This document shows, piece by piece, positions 1-9,696 of a stretch of 64,000 bases of DNA (positions within the stretch are counted from its first letter, which is position 1; each line of letters begins with the position of its first letter). Source of the DNA: Exobasidium rhododendri (lineage: Eukaryota; Basidiomycota; Exobasidiomycetes; Exobasidiales; Exobasidiaceae); the NCBI GenBank assembly GCA_026210745.1, contig CP110631.1, positions 930,001 through 994,000 on the forward strand, in the 5' to 3' direction. The notes under the pieces were generated by a model, which saw nothing but the letters and a program-made list of their open reading frames with translations, was not told where the DNA came from and searched no databases. The position numbers and the translations under genes were made by a program.

Positions 1-2213
1 GCTTCACTCATCCGATCCAAGCGTGCACAATGAAGCATCCAGCTTTTATTCAGTTGCTTGTATCGAGATCGCAATGTTTCCACCTTGGCTTGAAGTCTCT
101 TCTGGCGAGCAAGAGCGTACTGAGTCACCTTGTACCGACTGGTCTTCACGTCTTCATCATCCTCTGCCAACCAAGGCTCAAGGTGTGCTTTTCGCGGGTG
201 CTGTCCATGGATGGCCGATTCCAGGAACTGAACGGATGCGCCATAGACGAGCTTTCTGTTCTCGTGGAATATGGTGCGCACCTCGAAAGGATTTAGTTTC
301 TGCTCCTGAAGGATCTTGAATATCGTCGCTCGTCTCAATTGTTCATGCTCCTCTTTTGTCCTGGGTGTTGGCATAGGCGTCTCCTGTAGTATCATATCTT
401 CATCAAAGCGATTGCGGTCGAGGTCTAGGCCAAGAGGAGCTCGCAATGGCTTCATCTCGGCAGAGAGTGACTCGATTCCTTCGTCCTTCGTTTCTGCCTC
501 TTCTATAGTAACCTCCTCGACTTCTGGGCTCTGGCCATAATCCATCATTCGGACTTCTACATTGAAGGGGCGATCCACTACATTATCTTCCGGCAAGGCA
601 ACACTCCGCTCTTGACCACCAAGCTCGTTGACTTCTCCCTTCGCCGCCAAGGTGCTTTCCGAGTCGATGCGAATGGCTTCTTCTATTTCATCGGGCTCAA
701 TCACGTCCAACGTCAGCGGCGCTGCTTCTCGTGCTAGTGTTCCCACAGCAGTCGAGTTGACTTCCTGTTCCAACGGTGCCAGCGCTGACGCCTCTAGAGG
801 TGCTGCTGTGGTTGATGTCACTACATATGATGTATCGGGTTGCTGTGCAGCAGAAGCATCGCTGTTAGTGCTATTCACAGCAGCAGGCATACTAGTGGGC
901 TCTACTATGGAGTTGTGTGAGATTGTCGGCATGTCAAGCTCCCGGTCAGACCCTTCGGCTGACAGCTTTCCCAGGAGGGACGTTGTCCTTTCTTTGTCAA
1001 CAGCACCGGCTGATATCTTGTTCAATTCGCTGACTTTGGAGTTCTTGACTGCATCTTCTTGAGCATTTATATTGCCTAGAGATTTCTGATCTACAGACAC
1101 TTTTGCCTCTTCTGCTGGTGGCACAGAGTTGAGCTCTGCTTCCGGTCGGGTGCTGGCGCCTCTTCCATTCCAATAGCCCGCTCTATCCTTGTCCCTTTCT
1201 CTGTCTCTGTCCTTCTCTCTTTCCCTTTCTCTCTCCATTCGATCTTTGTCCCAGGAAGAAGGCCCAGTCCCGGAAGACCATCTGCCTCTCCAGGAAGCAC
1301 TGGGCGAGGTAGGACCAGACAGCGTGCCGGACTCGATCCAGCTTCTTCTCTGTGAGGGTGCAGAAGGATTAGAGGGAGACGACAACCTTGAGTAGTGCGT
1401 CCTAGGCCATAGAGGATCCCTCTCTCGTCCTCGATCCCTCTCCCTCTCCCTCTCCCTCTCTCGGTCTCTATCTCTTTCCCTATCTCTTTCGCGTTCTCTG
1501 TCTCGCTCCCGTTCCATGTCTCGCTTCCTAAGATCTCGATCCCGTTCTCGCTCTATCTCCCACTCTCGCTCTCGATCATCGTAGTGCTCTCTCGAGGGTG
1601 AGTATGGCAAACTGCCTCGATATCGATCGCGATCGTCAAAAGCAGGTATACTCAGCGACCGATCATAACGATCGTAAGGCTGTGATGCTTCCCTGTGTCT
1701 GGAATAAGCATCGAAGTCGTAGTAAGACCTCCGTTCATCGCGATATCCTGCCCACCTCGATGTACCTGCAGGCGAATCCAGCGCATCGTAGCCTCTGCTG
1801 CGTCCATTACTACTGCTATACGAAGGCTCCGCTACTTCTGGCCTCCAGGAATTGCTGCTACTGGAATGGTCTCCGCGACCACCTCCACTACCTTGTTGCC
1901 GCCATGAGTTGGATGGTGATCGTTCCATCACTGTCTTGCTATCAGTCGATGTCTGTACTTTAGGTGAGTCGTGTCTGGAAGGAGGAAGAAGAGGCCTGCC
2001 AGTCGTTCTCTTGTCTTCAACCACTTCAGCAAATTCTTTGTCTTCCTCTATTTCTTCCTCTCCTCCTCCTCCTCCTTCTTTGATTTGCCCCTCCTCCTCA
2101 CTGATGGAGCTGCTCTTCGTTGGACTGTGATCCTTTGCCTCTGGTGCTTGCGTATGATGAAACGTCTCTCTGTCACGAATGTCCTCTTCTGAGGTGTGTA
2201 GATCGTCGTTCAT
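1..2213 (-). CDS. Snt1/NCoR-like SANT-family corepressor (partial, 3' end outside window)
   Basis: A continuous open frame runs from an ATG at 2213 to the left edge (about 737 codons) with no stop, so the C-terminus is missing. The N-terminus is acidic and glycine/serine-rich; it is followed by a long Arg-Glu/Arg-Asp repeat block (about residues 200-265 and again near 325-345) and a low-complexity Ser/Thr/Glu region. The last 130 residues change character: a conserved-looking block with an LRAPLGLDLDRNRFDED segment, then a helical region ending KLVYGASVQFLE and a predicted coiled coil just before the edge. This resembles the segment that precedes the SANT domains in Snt1/NCoR/SMRT-type histone-deacetylase corepressors; the SANT domains themselves would lie outside the window. 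The role in a Set3-like deacetylase complex is inference from that partial match. An RNA-binding RE/RD-rich splicing protein is the alternative. Confidence 0.5.
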   Translation of the reverse strand, partial: MNDDLHTSEEDIRDRETFHHTQAPEAKDHSPTKSSSISEEEGQIKEGGGGGEEEIEEDKEFAEVVEDKRTTGRPLLPPSRHDSPKVQTSTDSKTVMERSPSNSWRQQGSGGGRGDHSSSSNSWRPEVAEPSYSSSNGRSRGYDALDSPAGTSRWAGYRDERRSYYDFDAYSRHREASQPYDRYDRSLSIPAFDDRDRYRGSLPYSPSREHYDDREREWEIERERDRDLRKRDMERERDRERERDRERDRDRERERERERDRGRERDPLWPRTHYSRLSSPSNPSAPSQRRSWIESGTLSGPTSPSASWRGRWSSGTGPSSWDKDRMEREREREKDRDRERDKDRAGYWNGRGASTRPEAELNSVPPAEEAKVSVDQKSLGNINAQEDAVKNSKVSELNKISAGAVDKERTTSLLGKLSAEGSDRELDMPTISHNSIVEPTSMPAAVNSTNSDASAAQQPDTSYVVTSTTAAPLEASALAPLEQEVNSTAVGTLAREAAPLTLDVIEPDEIEEAIRIDSESTLAAKGEVNELGGQERSVALPEDNVVDRPFNVEVRMMDYGQSPEVEEVTIEEAETKDEGIESLSAEMKPLRAPLGLDLDRNRFDEDMILQETPMPTPRTKEEHEQLRRATIFKILQEQKLNPFEVRTIFHENRKLVYGASVQFLESAIHGQHPRKAHLEPWLAEDDEDVKTSRYKVTQYALARQKRLQAKVETLRSRYKQLNKSWMLHCARLDRMSE
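1181..1610 (-). repeat. Coding RE/RD dipeptide repeat (CT/GA-rich tracts)
   Basis: On the plus strand this shows as long CTCTCC/CTCTTTC pyrimidine tracts, densest at about 1186-1240 and 1425-1560. On the minus strand, in the frame of the Snt1-like gene, they encode alternating Arg-Glu and Arg-Asp dipeptides. The frame is kept through both tracts, so this is a protein repeat that could expand and contract, not an intergenic microsatellite. Confidence 0.85.
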
Positions 2214-2540
2214 GATACTTCAAGAAATCGGCTATGCTCTCTTGATCGGTGGGTATCTCGGGCGCTCAAGATCTCATCCCTGACGTTTCTAGACCTGTGT
2301 GAGCATCAGCGATAATGGTAGTGTCACAACTAGATGGACAGATTACAGGGAGAAAGATGGCAGTCGGGGTACGTAAGAGGGCATCTAGTGAAAAGCAGAA
2401 CTCAGACGCAGAAGGAATGCTGCAAATGCGCGACGAGCACCACTAGTCACGTCGCGCCTTTAATGGGGATTTCAATTCTTCATCGAGTGGATTGCAGCTG
2501 TCCAGAGAAGCAATCTCGATACAAGCGATTTGATGAATGA
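2214..2540. other. Intergenic, no gene seen
   Basis: This 327-bp stretch lies upstream of the Snt1-like ATG and downstream of the UBX-protein stop. It should hold the promoter of the former and the terminator of the latter. I see no clear TATA box, RNA gene or repeat. Confidence 0.6.
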
Positions 2541-3688
2541 CTAAGCTGGACTGGCTTCCAAGGCTGCACTGGGGACAAGGCCAAGCTCACGCAGTGTTCT
2601 GTGTTTCTCCGCTTCGGTGAATACTTTTCGTGGAAAGGTCGTGCTGAAGTTCATGCTGCCTTGCGCTTTGCCATCTGCCTGCATCTTCTTTTCGACGTCA
2701 ATAAGAGTACTGTCGGCGGGCAATGCTCCCGTCCACATTCCATCGGATCCTCGAACTCGTAGACGTGCTTCATTGCTGGTACTGACTGGTGCAGAGGGAG
2801 CGTGGGGCTTGGTCTGTACTGAAGCCGTCGTCTGAGGGTCGTCTAATCTTCCTTCTCGAAGAGCCTTTTCCCTTGCCGCTTTCTCCGCTCTTTCTCTTTT
2901 GTCCGCTTCAATCTGCTCTTTGACCCTCTTCTTGGCTTGAATGTCTGCCTGCTTCTCCTGTCTCTTTTTCTCTGCTTCTCTTGCCATTTCCTTTATTTGC
3001 AATTCCTCTCTGGCCGCTCCCATATCTTGACCTGCCTTTCTCCGTATCTTCTCATTCTCTTTGCGAGCTTCTATGTCTTCTTTGCCTTGTACTTGGCGCT
3101 TCTTCGCCAGTTTCTCTCTCACTGTGGGCATAGCAAGATAGATGTCGTCAGTAGACTTCACCTCCCGAGCAATGGTCACAAACATCCCTTACTTTCTTCC
3201 AAACGTTGCTTCTTCTCCTCTTCAGTCAATGGTTTTACTTCTTCTGTACTTTCTTCAAAGTTGGTGTGTCCACTCTTTTCAGCATGAAAACTTGCAAAGG
3301 CAGCACTCTTGAGGATTTTTCCACAGTCTGAGCATTTCAAGGATTGGGCTGTGGCCGACACTCCCGCTAGCATGTCATCCTCCCCCTGCTGGCCGTTCTT
3401 TGCATACATGTCGGCCAAAGCAGCCTGATCTTCAGCGTCGTAGTCGTCACCTCCTGTAGTTGTGCTTGAGGAAGACATCGCTTTGAAATCTGGAATCGGC
3501 CTCTCAGAGTGCTCTACAACATGATCTAAGGCAGGCTGAAGACCTCTATTCTGAGTGGCGTGCAAAGCCCAGTCGACTCGATCTGCCTCAAAGCCCATAT
3601 CCATCACTGCACCCCAAAAGAATGTTAGCGGTCAAGAGAAGCGAACAACTGACATCTGCCAGGACTTACATTGCTGGCGTTCCGACAT
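2541..3688 (-). CDS. UBA-zinc finger-UBX domain protein (UBXN1/SAKS1-like)
   Basis: Model: exons 3670-3688, 3193-3606 and 2541-3121; introns of 63 and 71 nt; 337 aa. The tiny first exon gives MSERQQ and joins in frame to LMDMGFEADRVDWALHAT, a typical UBA helix start with the MGF motif. A C2H2 zinc finger follows (C98, C101, H114, H120), then a long charged coiled coil (about residues 130-235) and a C-terminal UBX ubiquitin-like fold (about 258-337). Proteins of this layout bind ubiquitin through UBA and the Cdc48/p97 ATPase through UBX, acting as adaptors that deliver or shield ubiquitylated clients in cytosol and ER-associated degradation. The family call rests on domain order; the precise orthologue is not certain. 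Confidence 0.85.
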
Positions 3689-3908
3689 GGTGCTTAGTAT
3701 ACCGATTGGTGATTCAGAAGGGTGAGAAAGTCCGGCAGAACCATTCAAGGCAAAGGGATGCTGCTGCTTTCTTCTGGTAAAAGGCGAGCAAGTCAAGAAC
3801 CGAGTGCACGGCCCTAAAACACGCTCACCTTCACGTTACGCTTTCCCTGGAAAGAGAGAGAGGCGCTCCTTCCTTGGAATCTCGACCTTGCCTTGCAAAA
3901 GCCGTGCC

Positions 3909-3923
3909 ATGAGTAGTAAGTAG
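3909..3923 (+). promoter_or_regulatory. Possible five-codon uORF in the syntaxin leader
   Basis: An ATG followed by three sense codons and TAG lies 21 nt upstream of the syntaxin start at 3945. If the transcript begins upstream of it, it would be a minimal upstream reading frame that could lower translation of the syntaxin. Whether it is in the mRNA is unknown. Confidence 0.3.
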
Positions 3924-3944
3924 GTGATATACAAAGGAACATAA

Positions 3945-5236
3945 ATGTCGACAGGAACATCAACTCCAACAAATGCTTACGCAGCCAGCTCGACCTTCAA
4001 TCAAGCGAGCTCCTCGTTGTACCTCGGCGTCACTCGCTCCCGAACACTGCTTTTTCAATCATTTCGAGACTCTGTCCCTAGAGATCGAAAGTCAAAGCAC
4101 GCTTTTGGCTATGACGAAGGTTTCTCATCTTCCACATCAACACCAGGAAAGGGTAAGAGGAGAGCTGGTGCTTATTTCGATGCTTCAGGTGAACTGCAAG
4201 AAGAGAGCGAGGGATTATTGGGTGTCGAAGGACAGGCACAATACCCTCCCTCTCAAGACACTCACCGAATAGATATGACTGGCCTGCCTCCTCGATGGAT
4301 TGACGTCTCTGATGAAGTGGAATCCATATTGACTGCACTGCGGCCGAAGATCTTACATTTAGAGAAACTTCACGCAAAGCATGTCTTGCCCGGCTTTGTC
4401 GATCGATCAGGCGAGGAGAGAGAGATTGAGAAGGAGACGACGGAAGTTACTAGAGAATTCCGACGCTGCTCTAAATTGATAGCCTCGCTCACACAACATA
4501 CTCAGTCACTGATGCGATCCGGCAAAGCTTCGAAGCGAGAGTATGCCATGGCACAAAACGTACAGACCGCCTTGGCTACAAGAGTGCAAGACGTAAGTGG
4601 AACATTTCGAAGAAAGCAGAGCAACTACATGCAAAGGTTACGTGGACACGAAATTCGACATCAGGATCTGCAGTCATCTAGCAGCATGAGCCGGTCTGGG
4701 ACTACTGTCACCCGAGACAGCGAGTGGGCTGTACAAGAGGATATGGAGCTGGTGAGTAGTAGAAGGGTAGCGAATCGAAAGGAGTGTATGTATGGTTTAG
4801 GGTTACGCTGAAATTCTTATTATTTGCTACCCAGTCGCGGCAACAGTTGGCTTCCTCTCGATCCAATCAATCACAGTCACAGGCGCAACTCCTACTCGAC
4901 GAAGAAGAAACAGCAGCACCGGTCCAGGCTGATGCAAACATTGCTCAAAGAGATCGGGAAATTGATCAGATTGCCAAGAGTATCGCCGACTTGGCCGAGT
5001 TATTTCAAGACTTGAGTGCTCTCGTCATTGACCAAGGTACAATGCTTGATCGGATCGACTTCAACATTGAGCACATGGGTCAGGATATGAACGCAGCAGT
5101 GGAAGAGCTTAACACGGCGACAAAGTATCAGAAGCGGACATCGAGAGGTCAATGCATCCTTCTACTCGTCCTGCTCATCTTCCTTTGCATTACCGTCATC
5201 GTTGTCAAGCCATTTTGGAGGACCTTCTCTCCCTGA
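3945..5236 (+). CDS. TLG2: Qa-SNARE syntaxin, Tlg2/syntaxin-16 type
   Basis: Model: exons 3945-4751 and 4835-5236 with an 83-nt intron (GTGAGT...CCCAG); 402 codons including stop, about the usual length. The N-terminus carries an RSRTLLFQSFRDS segment like the family's N-peptide region that binds the Sec1/Munc18 protein Vps45. The Habc helices follow (about residues 120-250). The SNARE helix ends with a DQGTMLDRIDFNIE stretch containing the zero-layer glutamine, and the protein closes with one hydrophobic anchor (about residues 374-394) and a short luminal tail. Tlg2-type syntaxins drive fusion of endosome-derived vesicles with the trans-Golgi network. The gene is convergent with the NAA50 gene downstream (129 bp between stops). 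Confidence 0.92.
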
Positions 5237-5365
5237 CGTGCCCAAGGACCAGACAACTTCCTTGACCTGAAACGATCACAATTTTTTTGGTCGGCGTCGA
5301 GAGAAATCGAAAGAGAGTGAAGTATTGGTACAATTGATGAGTATTTCTATCTTGAGGCTTCTCTT

Positions 5366-6175
5366 TTAGTCTGTCATCTTTTCTAACAACCAAGCGCTTC
5401 TTGGCTCTATACCAATCTTGTAGTACTCTGGCAACATCTCTACTTCGGTGAAGCCATGCTTTTCATAGAATGCCTTTGCTTCATCGTTGCCTGTCTGAAC
5501 GTGTAGGAAGATTGAGTCTACTGCCTTTGCCTCTTTAATTGGTTCTTGAACGATATCCTTTCCCTCTTTGTTCTTCACAGGACTAGGTACAGATGCTGTC
5601 TTGTCGATGAGATGGACAGTCTTTCCAGGTCCAGCTACATCGAGCACATGATTCAAAAGCTATGGAGAGATCATGCAGCGAGTCAGAAGAAAGACCGATC
5701 CAGGCACAAAACGCATGAGCTTACCTTGCTAGCGATTCCAAGCCTTCTGTATGGTGCAAGACAACCCAGCGTCATGATGTATACCTTCACAGTGCCCTTC
5801 TGATCATCTCTATCGAATCGGCAGCACACATTTGCAACAGGAATATCGTTGAAGAGAGCTAGGTGAAGAGAGATTAAGGTTTGGTCAAATACTGTCCACT
5901 AGTATGGCCTCCTGAACCGGAAAATGAGCAGCAGAACACTCACCAAACTTGCAGACTTGACTCGAATCTACGCTGAGAACATCCTTGTACCACTTTTCAC
6001 TGAATCGGACTGGGAAAAGCACTGAATTGATCATTCGCAGTTGTCCAATATTATTCGGCGTCAAATCAGACAAAACAATTCTTTGCGCTGTGGAAGTTTT
6101 CTTGACCGGGACCGGCTTTCGAGGCTCATAGGTAGTCGGTGGTAGCGAATGTTGGGTTGCTGTAGTCGAGGCCAT
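5366..6175 (-). CDS. NAA50: N-alpha-acetyltransferase 50 (GNAT family)
   Basis: Model: exons 5944-6175, 5725-5858 and 5366-5659; introns 85 and 65 nt; 219 aa. The core matches NAA50: a LTPNNIGQLRMINSVLFPV N-terminal block, FSEKWYKDVL, the beta-strand VYIMTLGCLAPYRR, the acetyl-CoA loop RRLGIASK (R-x-x-G-x-A) and the C-terminal IFLHVQTGNDEAKAFYEKHGF block. NAA50 acetylates N-termini starting with Met plus a hydrophobic residue and associates with the NatA complex. Compared with the animal protein there is an extra stretch of about 30 lysine/proline-rich residues between the acetyl-CoA helix and the LHVQ strand. The first 30 residues are low-complexity. It shares a 233-bp divergent promoter region with the zinc-finger gene. 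Confidence 0.9.
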
Positions 6176-6408
6176 AGTGCTGACCGGTGCGAAGGGGCCG
6201 TTTCTTTTGTTGTATCTGAATGCTTTGGAAGAAAGGCAAAAAGGATTTGGAAGTTGCGAAAGTAGCGCGTGATGGGAGGACGCGAAGAAGGGAGCGGTCG
6301 GTGGTGCTGAACAAAGATCTGGGAGGGCGGCGGGGAGATTCTAATTTTACCTGTCAAGCAATTCAAGCTGCCTTCCTTGTCACTAACGTAGCTAGAGGAG
6401 AAACAGAG

Positions 6409-7173
6409 ATGCCTGTCGACTCACGATCACTACTGCGAGCAGCATCAGCAGCAGCTTCCTCGTCTGCTCTGTCGTCTCAAGAAGGTATCAAAGACCGCTT
6501 TGCTTCGTATCATCCAACGACGAAGCTTCTCCGATGCTTAGCCTGCCAGTATGTGGTCGTGAAACATGAAAGTCTTTGGGCCAGTCATACGGCAAGCAAG
6601 AGTCACAGAAGCAACGTTGCACAGATCCGGATTCAAGAGGAAGAGAACAGGGAGAGAGATCGGCAAGGCGAGTCTAAAGCGAACGGGCAAGAGAAGGCGA
6701 CGGAGGCAAGTGGAAGCAAACGCAAAGGTATCGATGATGAGATGGGTGTCGAGATGAACTCTGACGCAGCGAAGAGATTCAGAAATGATACAAGGATAGG
6801 AGAGGTGGACACGGAATGGGAGAAATTTCAAAGGGAAGTCTTAAATGCACCATCTGCTTTGAGGCCGCCCCCACTGAGTACCTATGCCGACGCGACCATC
6901 GAAGTGGCACCCGAGCTGAGACGTGGGAACGTGAACGCGGATGTGGATGTGGATGCGGATGGCGAGGAAGGGGATGAAGTCGACGAGGTAGTAGTCAAAA
7001 AGCGGGAGACAGAGGTAGAAAGGAAGACTCGACTGGAGCAGGAAGAGAGAGAAGAAATCTTATCGCGATTTGAAGAAGAGCAGAGAGTACAAGATGAAGC
7101 TGACGAGCGAGTCACCGCACTCAGGAACAGATTAGAGCGCATAAAGCAAGCTCGAAGCGCAAGAAAAGGCTAA
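6409..7173 (+). CDS. ZNF830/CCDC16-like C2H2 zinc-finger protein
   Basis: Single exon, 254 aa from the ATG at 6409; a longer in-frame extension upstream would run almost into the NAA50 start, so the inner ATG is preferred. One C2H2 finger sits near residues 45-67 (LRCLACQYVVVKHESLWASH with a following histidine). The middle is acidic and charged, and the C-terminus is a highly charged coiled coil (about 195-250) of the EEREEILSRFEEEQ type. This layout, a single N-terminal U1-like finger plus a C-terminal coiled coil, is that of ZNF830/CCDC16, a nuclear protein linked to pre-mRNA splicing. The stop lies only 14 bp from the stop of the convergent Yippee gene. Confidence 0.75.
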   Translation: MPVDSRSLLRAASAAASSSALSSQEGIKDRFASYHPTTKLLRCLACQYVVVKHESLWASHTASKSHRSNVAQIRIQEEENRERDRQGESKANGQEKATEASGSKRKGIDDEMGVEMNSDAAKRFRNDTRIGEVDTEWEKFQREVLNAPSALRPPPLSTYADATIEVAPELRRGNVNADVDVDADGEEGDEVDEVVVKKRETEVERKTRLEQEEREEILSRFEEEQRVQDEADERVTALRNRLERIKQARSARKG

Positions 7174-7187
7174 AGAGGACTGATCTA

Positions 7188-7733
7188 TCACTCTACATCC
7201 TCCAAGTGAGCTTGCTGGAAGTGAGGGGCGACGTGGATTTCGGTAAATGATCTGCTCAGCAATAACAACAACACAAACAAGTCGACGCTGAACTCACTTC
7301 GAGAATGAATTTCCCTTCTTTGTACTTCTCCGAAGTCACAAAAGCACGGTCCTTTAGATCGGTATGATGGATCAGCATATTGAAAGTCTGTGTTCCCTCT
7401 CATCGACACCACCCACTCACGTATTTCCAGCCCAAGAGGGCACTGCATTTACCGCAGCGAATATCTCGAACTGTATGTAGTCCCGTCGTCATATGGCGAT
7501 CTTGAGCCTCACCCAAAGTGATGTTGACTACAGCGTCAAAGAGAAAAGCTCGTCCTGATTGCCCATTGAAGTTCTGAGAGGGAACGTGGTGAGATACCTT
7601 TCCGTCGTACATATGCGTAAACCATCTTTCTTACTCTGCTCATAAGAGAATCGATTGTGGCGAGATGTGTTCTACAGCCTTTGCACCCAAATATGCGACT
7701 TGCAGAGAGGAATTCAAAGTGTGTCATGCCCAT
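7188..7733 (-). CDS. Yippee-family zinc-binding protein
   Basis: Model: exons 7635-7733, 7421-7573, 7298-7351 and 7188-7214; introns 61, 69 and 83 nt; 110 aa, normal for the family. The joined product shows the Yippee fold: RIFGCKGCRTHLA (first CxxC), SGRAFLFDAVVNI, the GLHTVRDIRCGKCSALLGWKY block (second CxxC and the GWKY signature) and a closing EKYKEGKFILE. The two CxxC pairs bind one zinc. Yippee proteins are small nuclear or cytoplasmic proteins of poorly defined function; yeast Moh1 is a member. The last two splice acceptors were chosen because they alone restore the GWKY-xxAFxxxxKYKEG spacing and a short C-terminus. A possible extra 5' exon within 7770-7997 cannot be ruled out. Confidence 0.88.
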
Positions 7734-8148
7734 CTTTGCCAGTTCTTGGCGAGAGACACAATTGCTTGACTAATACGCAGTCAGACTGACAAAGGCAAAA
7801 TGAGTGTAGAGCAGAGTGTCTCGATCGATCTCGCGACCAGTCAAAGAGCGGCTCGAGGCTCTGCTAGCCACACTTTTTCCCTCCGATGGATCGTATGACG
7901 AATACTCGACAGGGTGAATGGTCGTGGTGGGAATGACAGATGAAGCCGAGTGCTGCGATTTTCCTCTATCTTGCAATATCTTGTGGTGGTAAGTCATTGC
8001 AGGACTCGCACAGACCTTTCAATATTTCACTCTGCCTGGCTGAGGCCAGCTCGCGTTGTTTTGATTGCTTCTCACTACCCAAGCCTCTCCTTCGTCGACG
8101 GACCTCGGCGTGGCAAGCCATTTGTGATCGGATCATAAGACAGTGGTC
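7734..8148. other. Divergent intergenic region
   Basis: This 415-bp stretch lies between the Yippee ATG and the start of the orphan gene at 8149 and should hold both promoters. A 75-codon minus-strand frame (7770-7997) is open and could be an unrecognised upstream Yippee exon, but it has no family similarity I can see. Confidence 0.5.
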
Positions 8149-9099
8149 ATGTCAGCTGATGCCTACGTATCCGCTGCTCGACTGAGGCCACCGGCCAATC
8201 TATCCTCCTCCACCTTTCCGAATCGCCGCAATGGTCCACATCGACAATTGTACTCTACAGCGGCCTCTTCAGCATATAGAGGTTGGCGAGGCGAGGACAG
8301 AGAGGGTGATCCAGCCTTGACGGGCGCCCAATTAGATTCTGACTCGTACAACCCACCAGCCGATGGAGTGGGTGGAAATGGTGAACTGCAAGACTTGCCT
8401 GATTGGATCGACATGGATCGGTACGAAGACTGGGAACGACCAACATTAGAATCCCTGTGTCCCTTGATCAGGATCCTGTACGAAGATGACTTATTCCCTG
8501 TTGCTGTCGCAGAAGATGGAGAAAGTCTGCCTTCAGAGATACACCCATCGCACCCATATGGCAACCTGCATCATCATCCGCTACCTTACAATTCTCGATC
8601 TAAACTACCGCCTCGACGCGGGATTCGCTTTGATGCCACTACGGAAATTAGCGGGAGGAATTCGCAAGCAGATGCCATGGATGTACCGACACATCTAGCC
8701 ACTCGAGCTCGTCAGTCTGTGTCGCCTTGTACGCCGATATGGCCCTTCAAGAGGTTTGGTCCTGGACCGGGCGGTCCCAATGTATTAGAAAGAGCGGAGA
8801 ATAATCGCTACTGGAGACCTTACAAAGCAGTCTGGGCGGACCTCGGCTTGGAGGAGCTGCTTCCAAGTGGGGCAAAAGTAAAGCATAATGCCGTTCTACG
8901 AGATTTGGATGGTGATAGAGCAGACTTACCACAAGCAGGAGAAAGTATGCTGTCAGACGCAACAGTGGAAGCAATCTTGCAAGAAATGGAAGACTTTGAG
9001 GCGGAGGATGAGGAGGTAGAGTTGCAGCAAGAGAAGAGTAAACGAACAAGGAGAATGCAGCACGAATGGAAGTGGGGCCAGCCAAGGAGTGAGGGATAG
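8149..9099 (+). CDS. Hypothetical protein
   Basis: Single-exon frame of 316 aa starting at ATG 8149 (a GTG six bases upstream is in frame). I do not recognise a family. The first 50 residues are basic, rich in Ser, Ala and Arg with few acidic residues (LRPPANLSSSTFPNRR), compatible with a mitochondrial targeting leader. The middle has a tryptophan-containing segment (LPDWIDMDRYEDWERPTLESLCPLIRILYEDDLFPVA split over about residues 84-120) and a Pro/Gly turn-rich segment (PFKRFGPGPGGPNVLERAENNRYWRPYKAVWADLG). The C-terminal 60 residues are an acidic then basic helix. It has no membrane segment. Conserved-looking W/Y-rich blocks suggest a real, perhaps mitochondrial, protein. Confidence 0.65.
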   Translation: MSADAYVSAARLRPPANLSSSTFPNRRNGPHRQLYSTAASSAYRGWRGEDREGDPALTGAQLDSDSYNPPADGVGGNGELQDLPDWIDMDRYEDWERPTLESLCPLIRILYEDDLFPVAVAEDGESLPSEIHPSHPYGNLHHHPLPYNSRSKLPPRRGIRFDATTEISGRNSQADAMDVPTHLATRARQSVSPCTPIWPFKRFGPGPGGPNVLERAENNRYWRPYKAVWADLGLEELLPSGAKVKHNAVLRDLDGDRADLPQAGESMLSDATVEAILQEMEDFEAEDEEVELQQEKSKRTRRMQHEWKWGQPRSEG

Positions 9100-9696
9100 A
9101 TGGAGCCGGCTGAGGAGTCATGCGATTCAATTCAATTCAAGCCATCGCAGGCGCCTGCGACCTCTGTCTTTCTACGTAGATAGGCAGCCCACCCTCTCTG
9201 CCTCGCAAAGATCTCACCCTGCGTCTCGAGTATGTGCATATCCTTTGGACGGCCTAGTTTGTCCATACACGGGAGGAGAAGCAAAATCGAGTCGCTCCTT
9301 CTGCCTGTGGACTTGTCTTCATCCCATACTGACTTTTCACGCTCAGAGTGTTTTGGTCACACCTGCCTTGGGCAACGACTGCATCAGATATTGGGTGAGC
9401 TGTCAAAGATTCTCTCGCGTCGATATGATAGTTTGATGTGGTCTAATTCAATCATTATGTAATGTAAATAACCTTGCGGAAATCTTGACCTTGGTATGAC
9501 GGTAATAAGCGCAGGTTAGGTGGACGCAGAGCTGTAATGCTGTACTTTTAGAGGTGGGAAAGGGACGCAAACGCGTGGAGAAATGCCAAGACTTTTTAGG
9601 GCGTCGAAGCAGCTTTCCCAAGAATTATTTTTGCCCTCTCTCGCTAAGAGCTGCTCTCCCTCACTTTGCCGCTCAAAGAAGCCTTACTGCATCGTC
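9100..9696. other. Intergenic, no gene seen
   Basis: This 597-bp stretch separates two plus-strand genes. It contains only short open frames without family similarity or consistent codon bias. The 3' part should be the promoter of the HET-C gene. An in-frame ATG at 9583 would lengthen that gene but would bury its signal peptide. Confidence 0.5.

Noticed and set aside
628-1062. Plus-strand frames opposite the Snt1-like gene
   Set aside because: They are Ser/Ala-rich shadows of the open minus-strand frame, which continues without a stop to the window edge.
1181-1610. Intergenic microsatellite or CRISPR-like repeat
   Set aside because: The repeat keeps one minus-strand reading frame throughout and lacks spacers, so it is coding low complexity. 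No CRISPR array exists elsewhere in the window.
6220-6408. N-terminal extension of the ZNF830-like protein
   Set aside because: The longer frame would start 45 bp from the divergent NAA50 ATG and adds a basic, unconserved segment; the inner ATG gives the usual family start.
7388-7420. A 33-nt intron in the Yippee gene
   Set aside because: The first acceptor after the GWKY donor gives an intron too short for this genome and adds twelve residues not found in the family. The acceptor 36 nt further on restores normal spacing and a 69-nt intron.
9583-9696. Upstream ATG for the HET-C gene
   Set aside because: It would place 38 residues before a textbook signal peptide, which HET-C proteins have at the very N-terminus.
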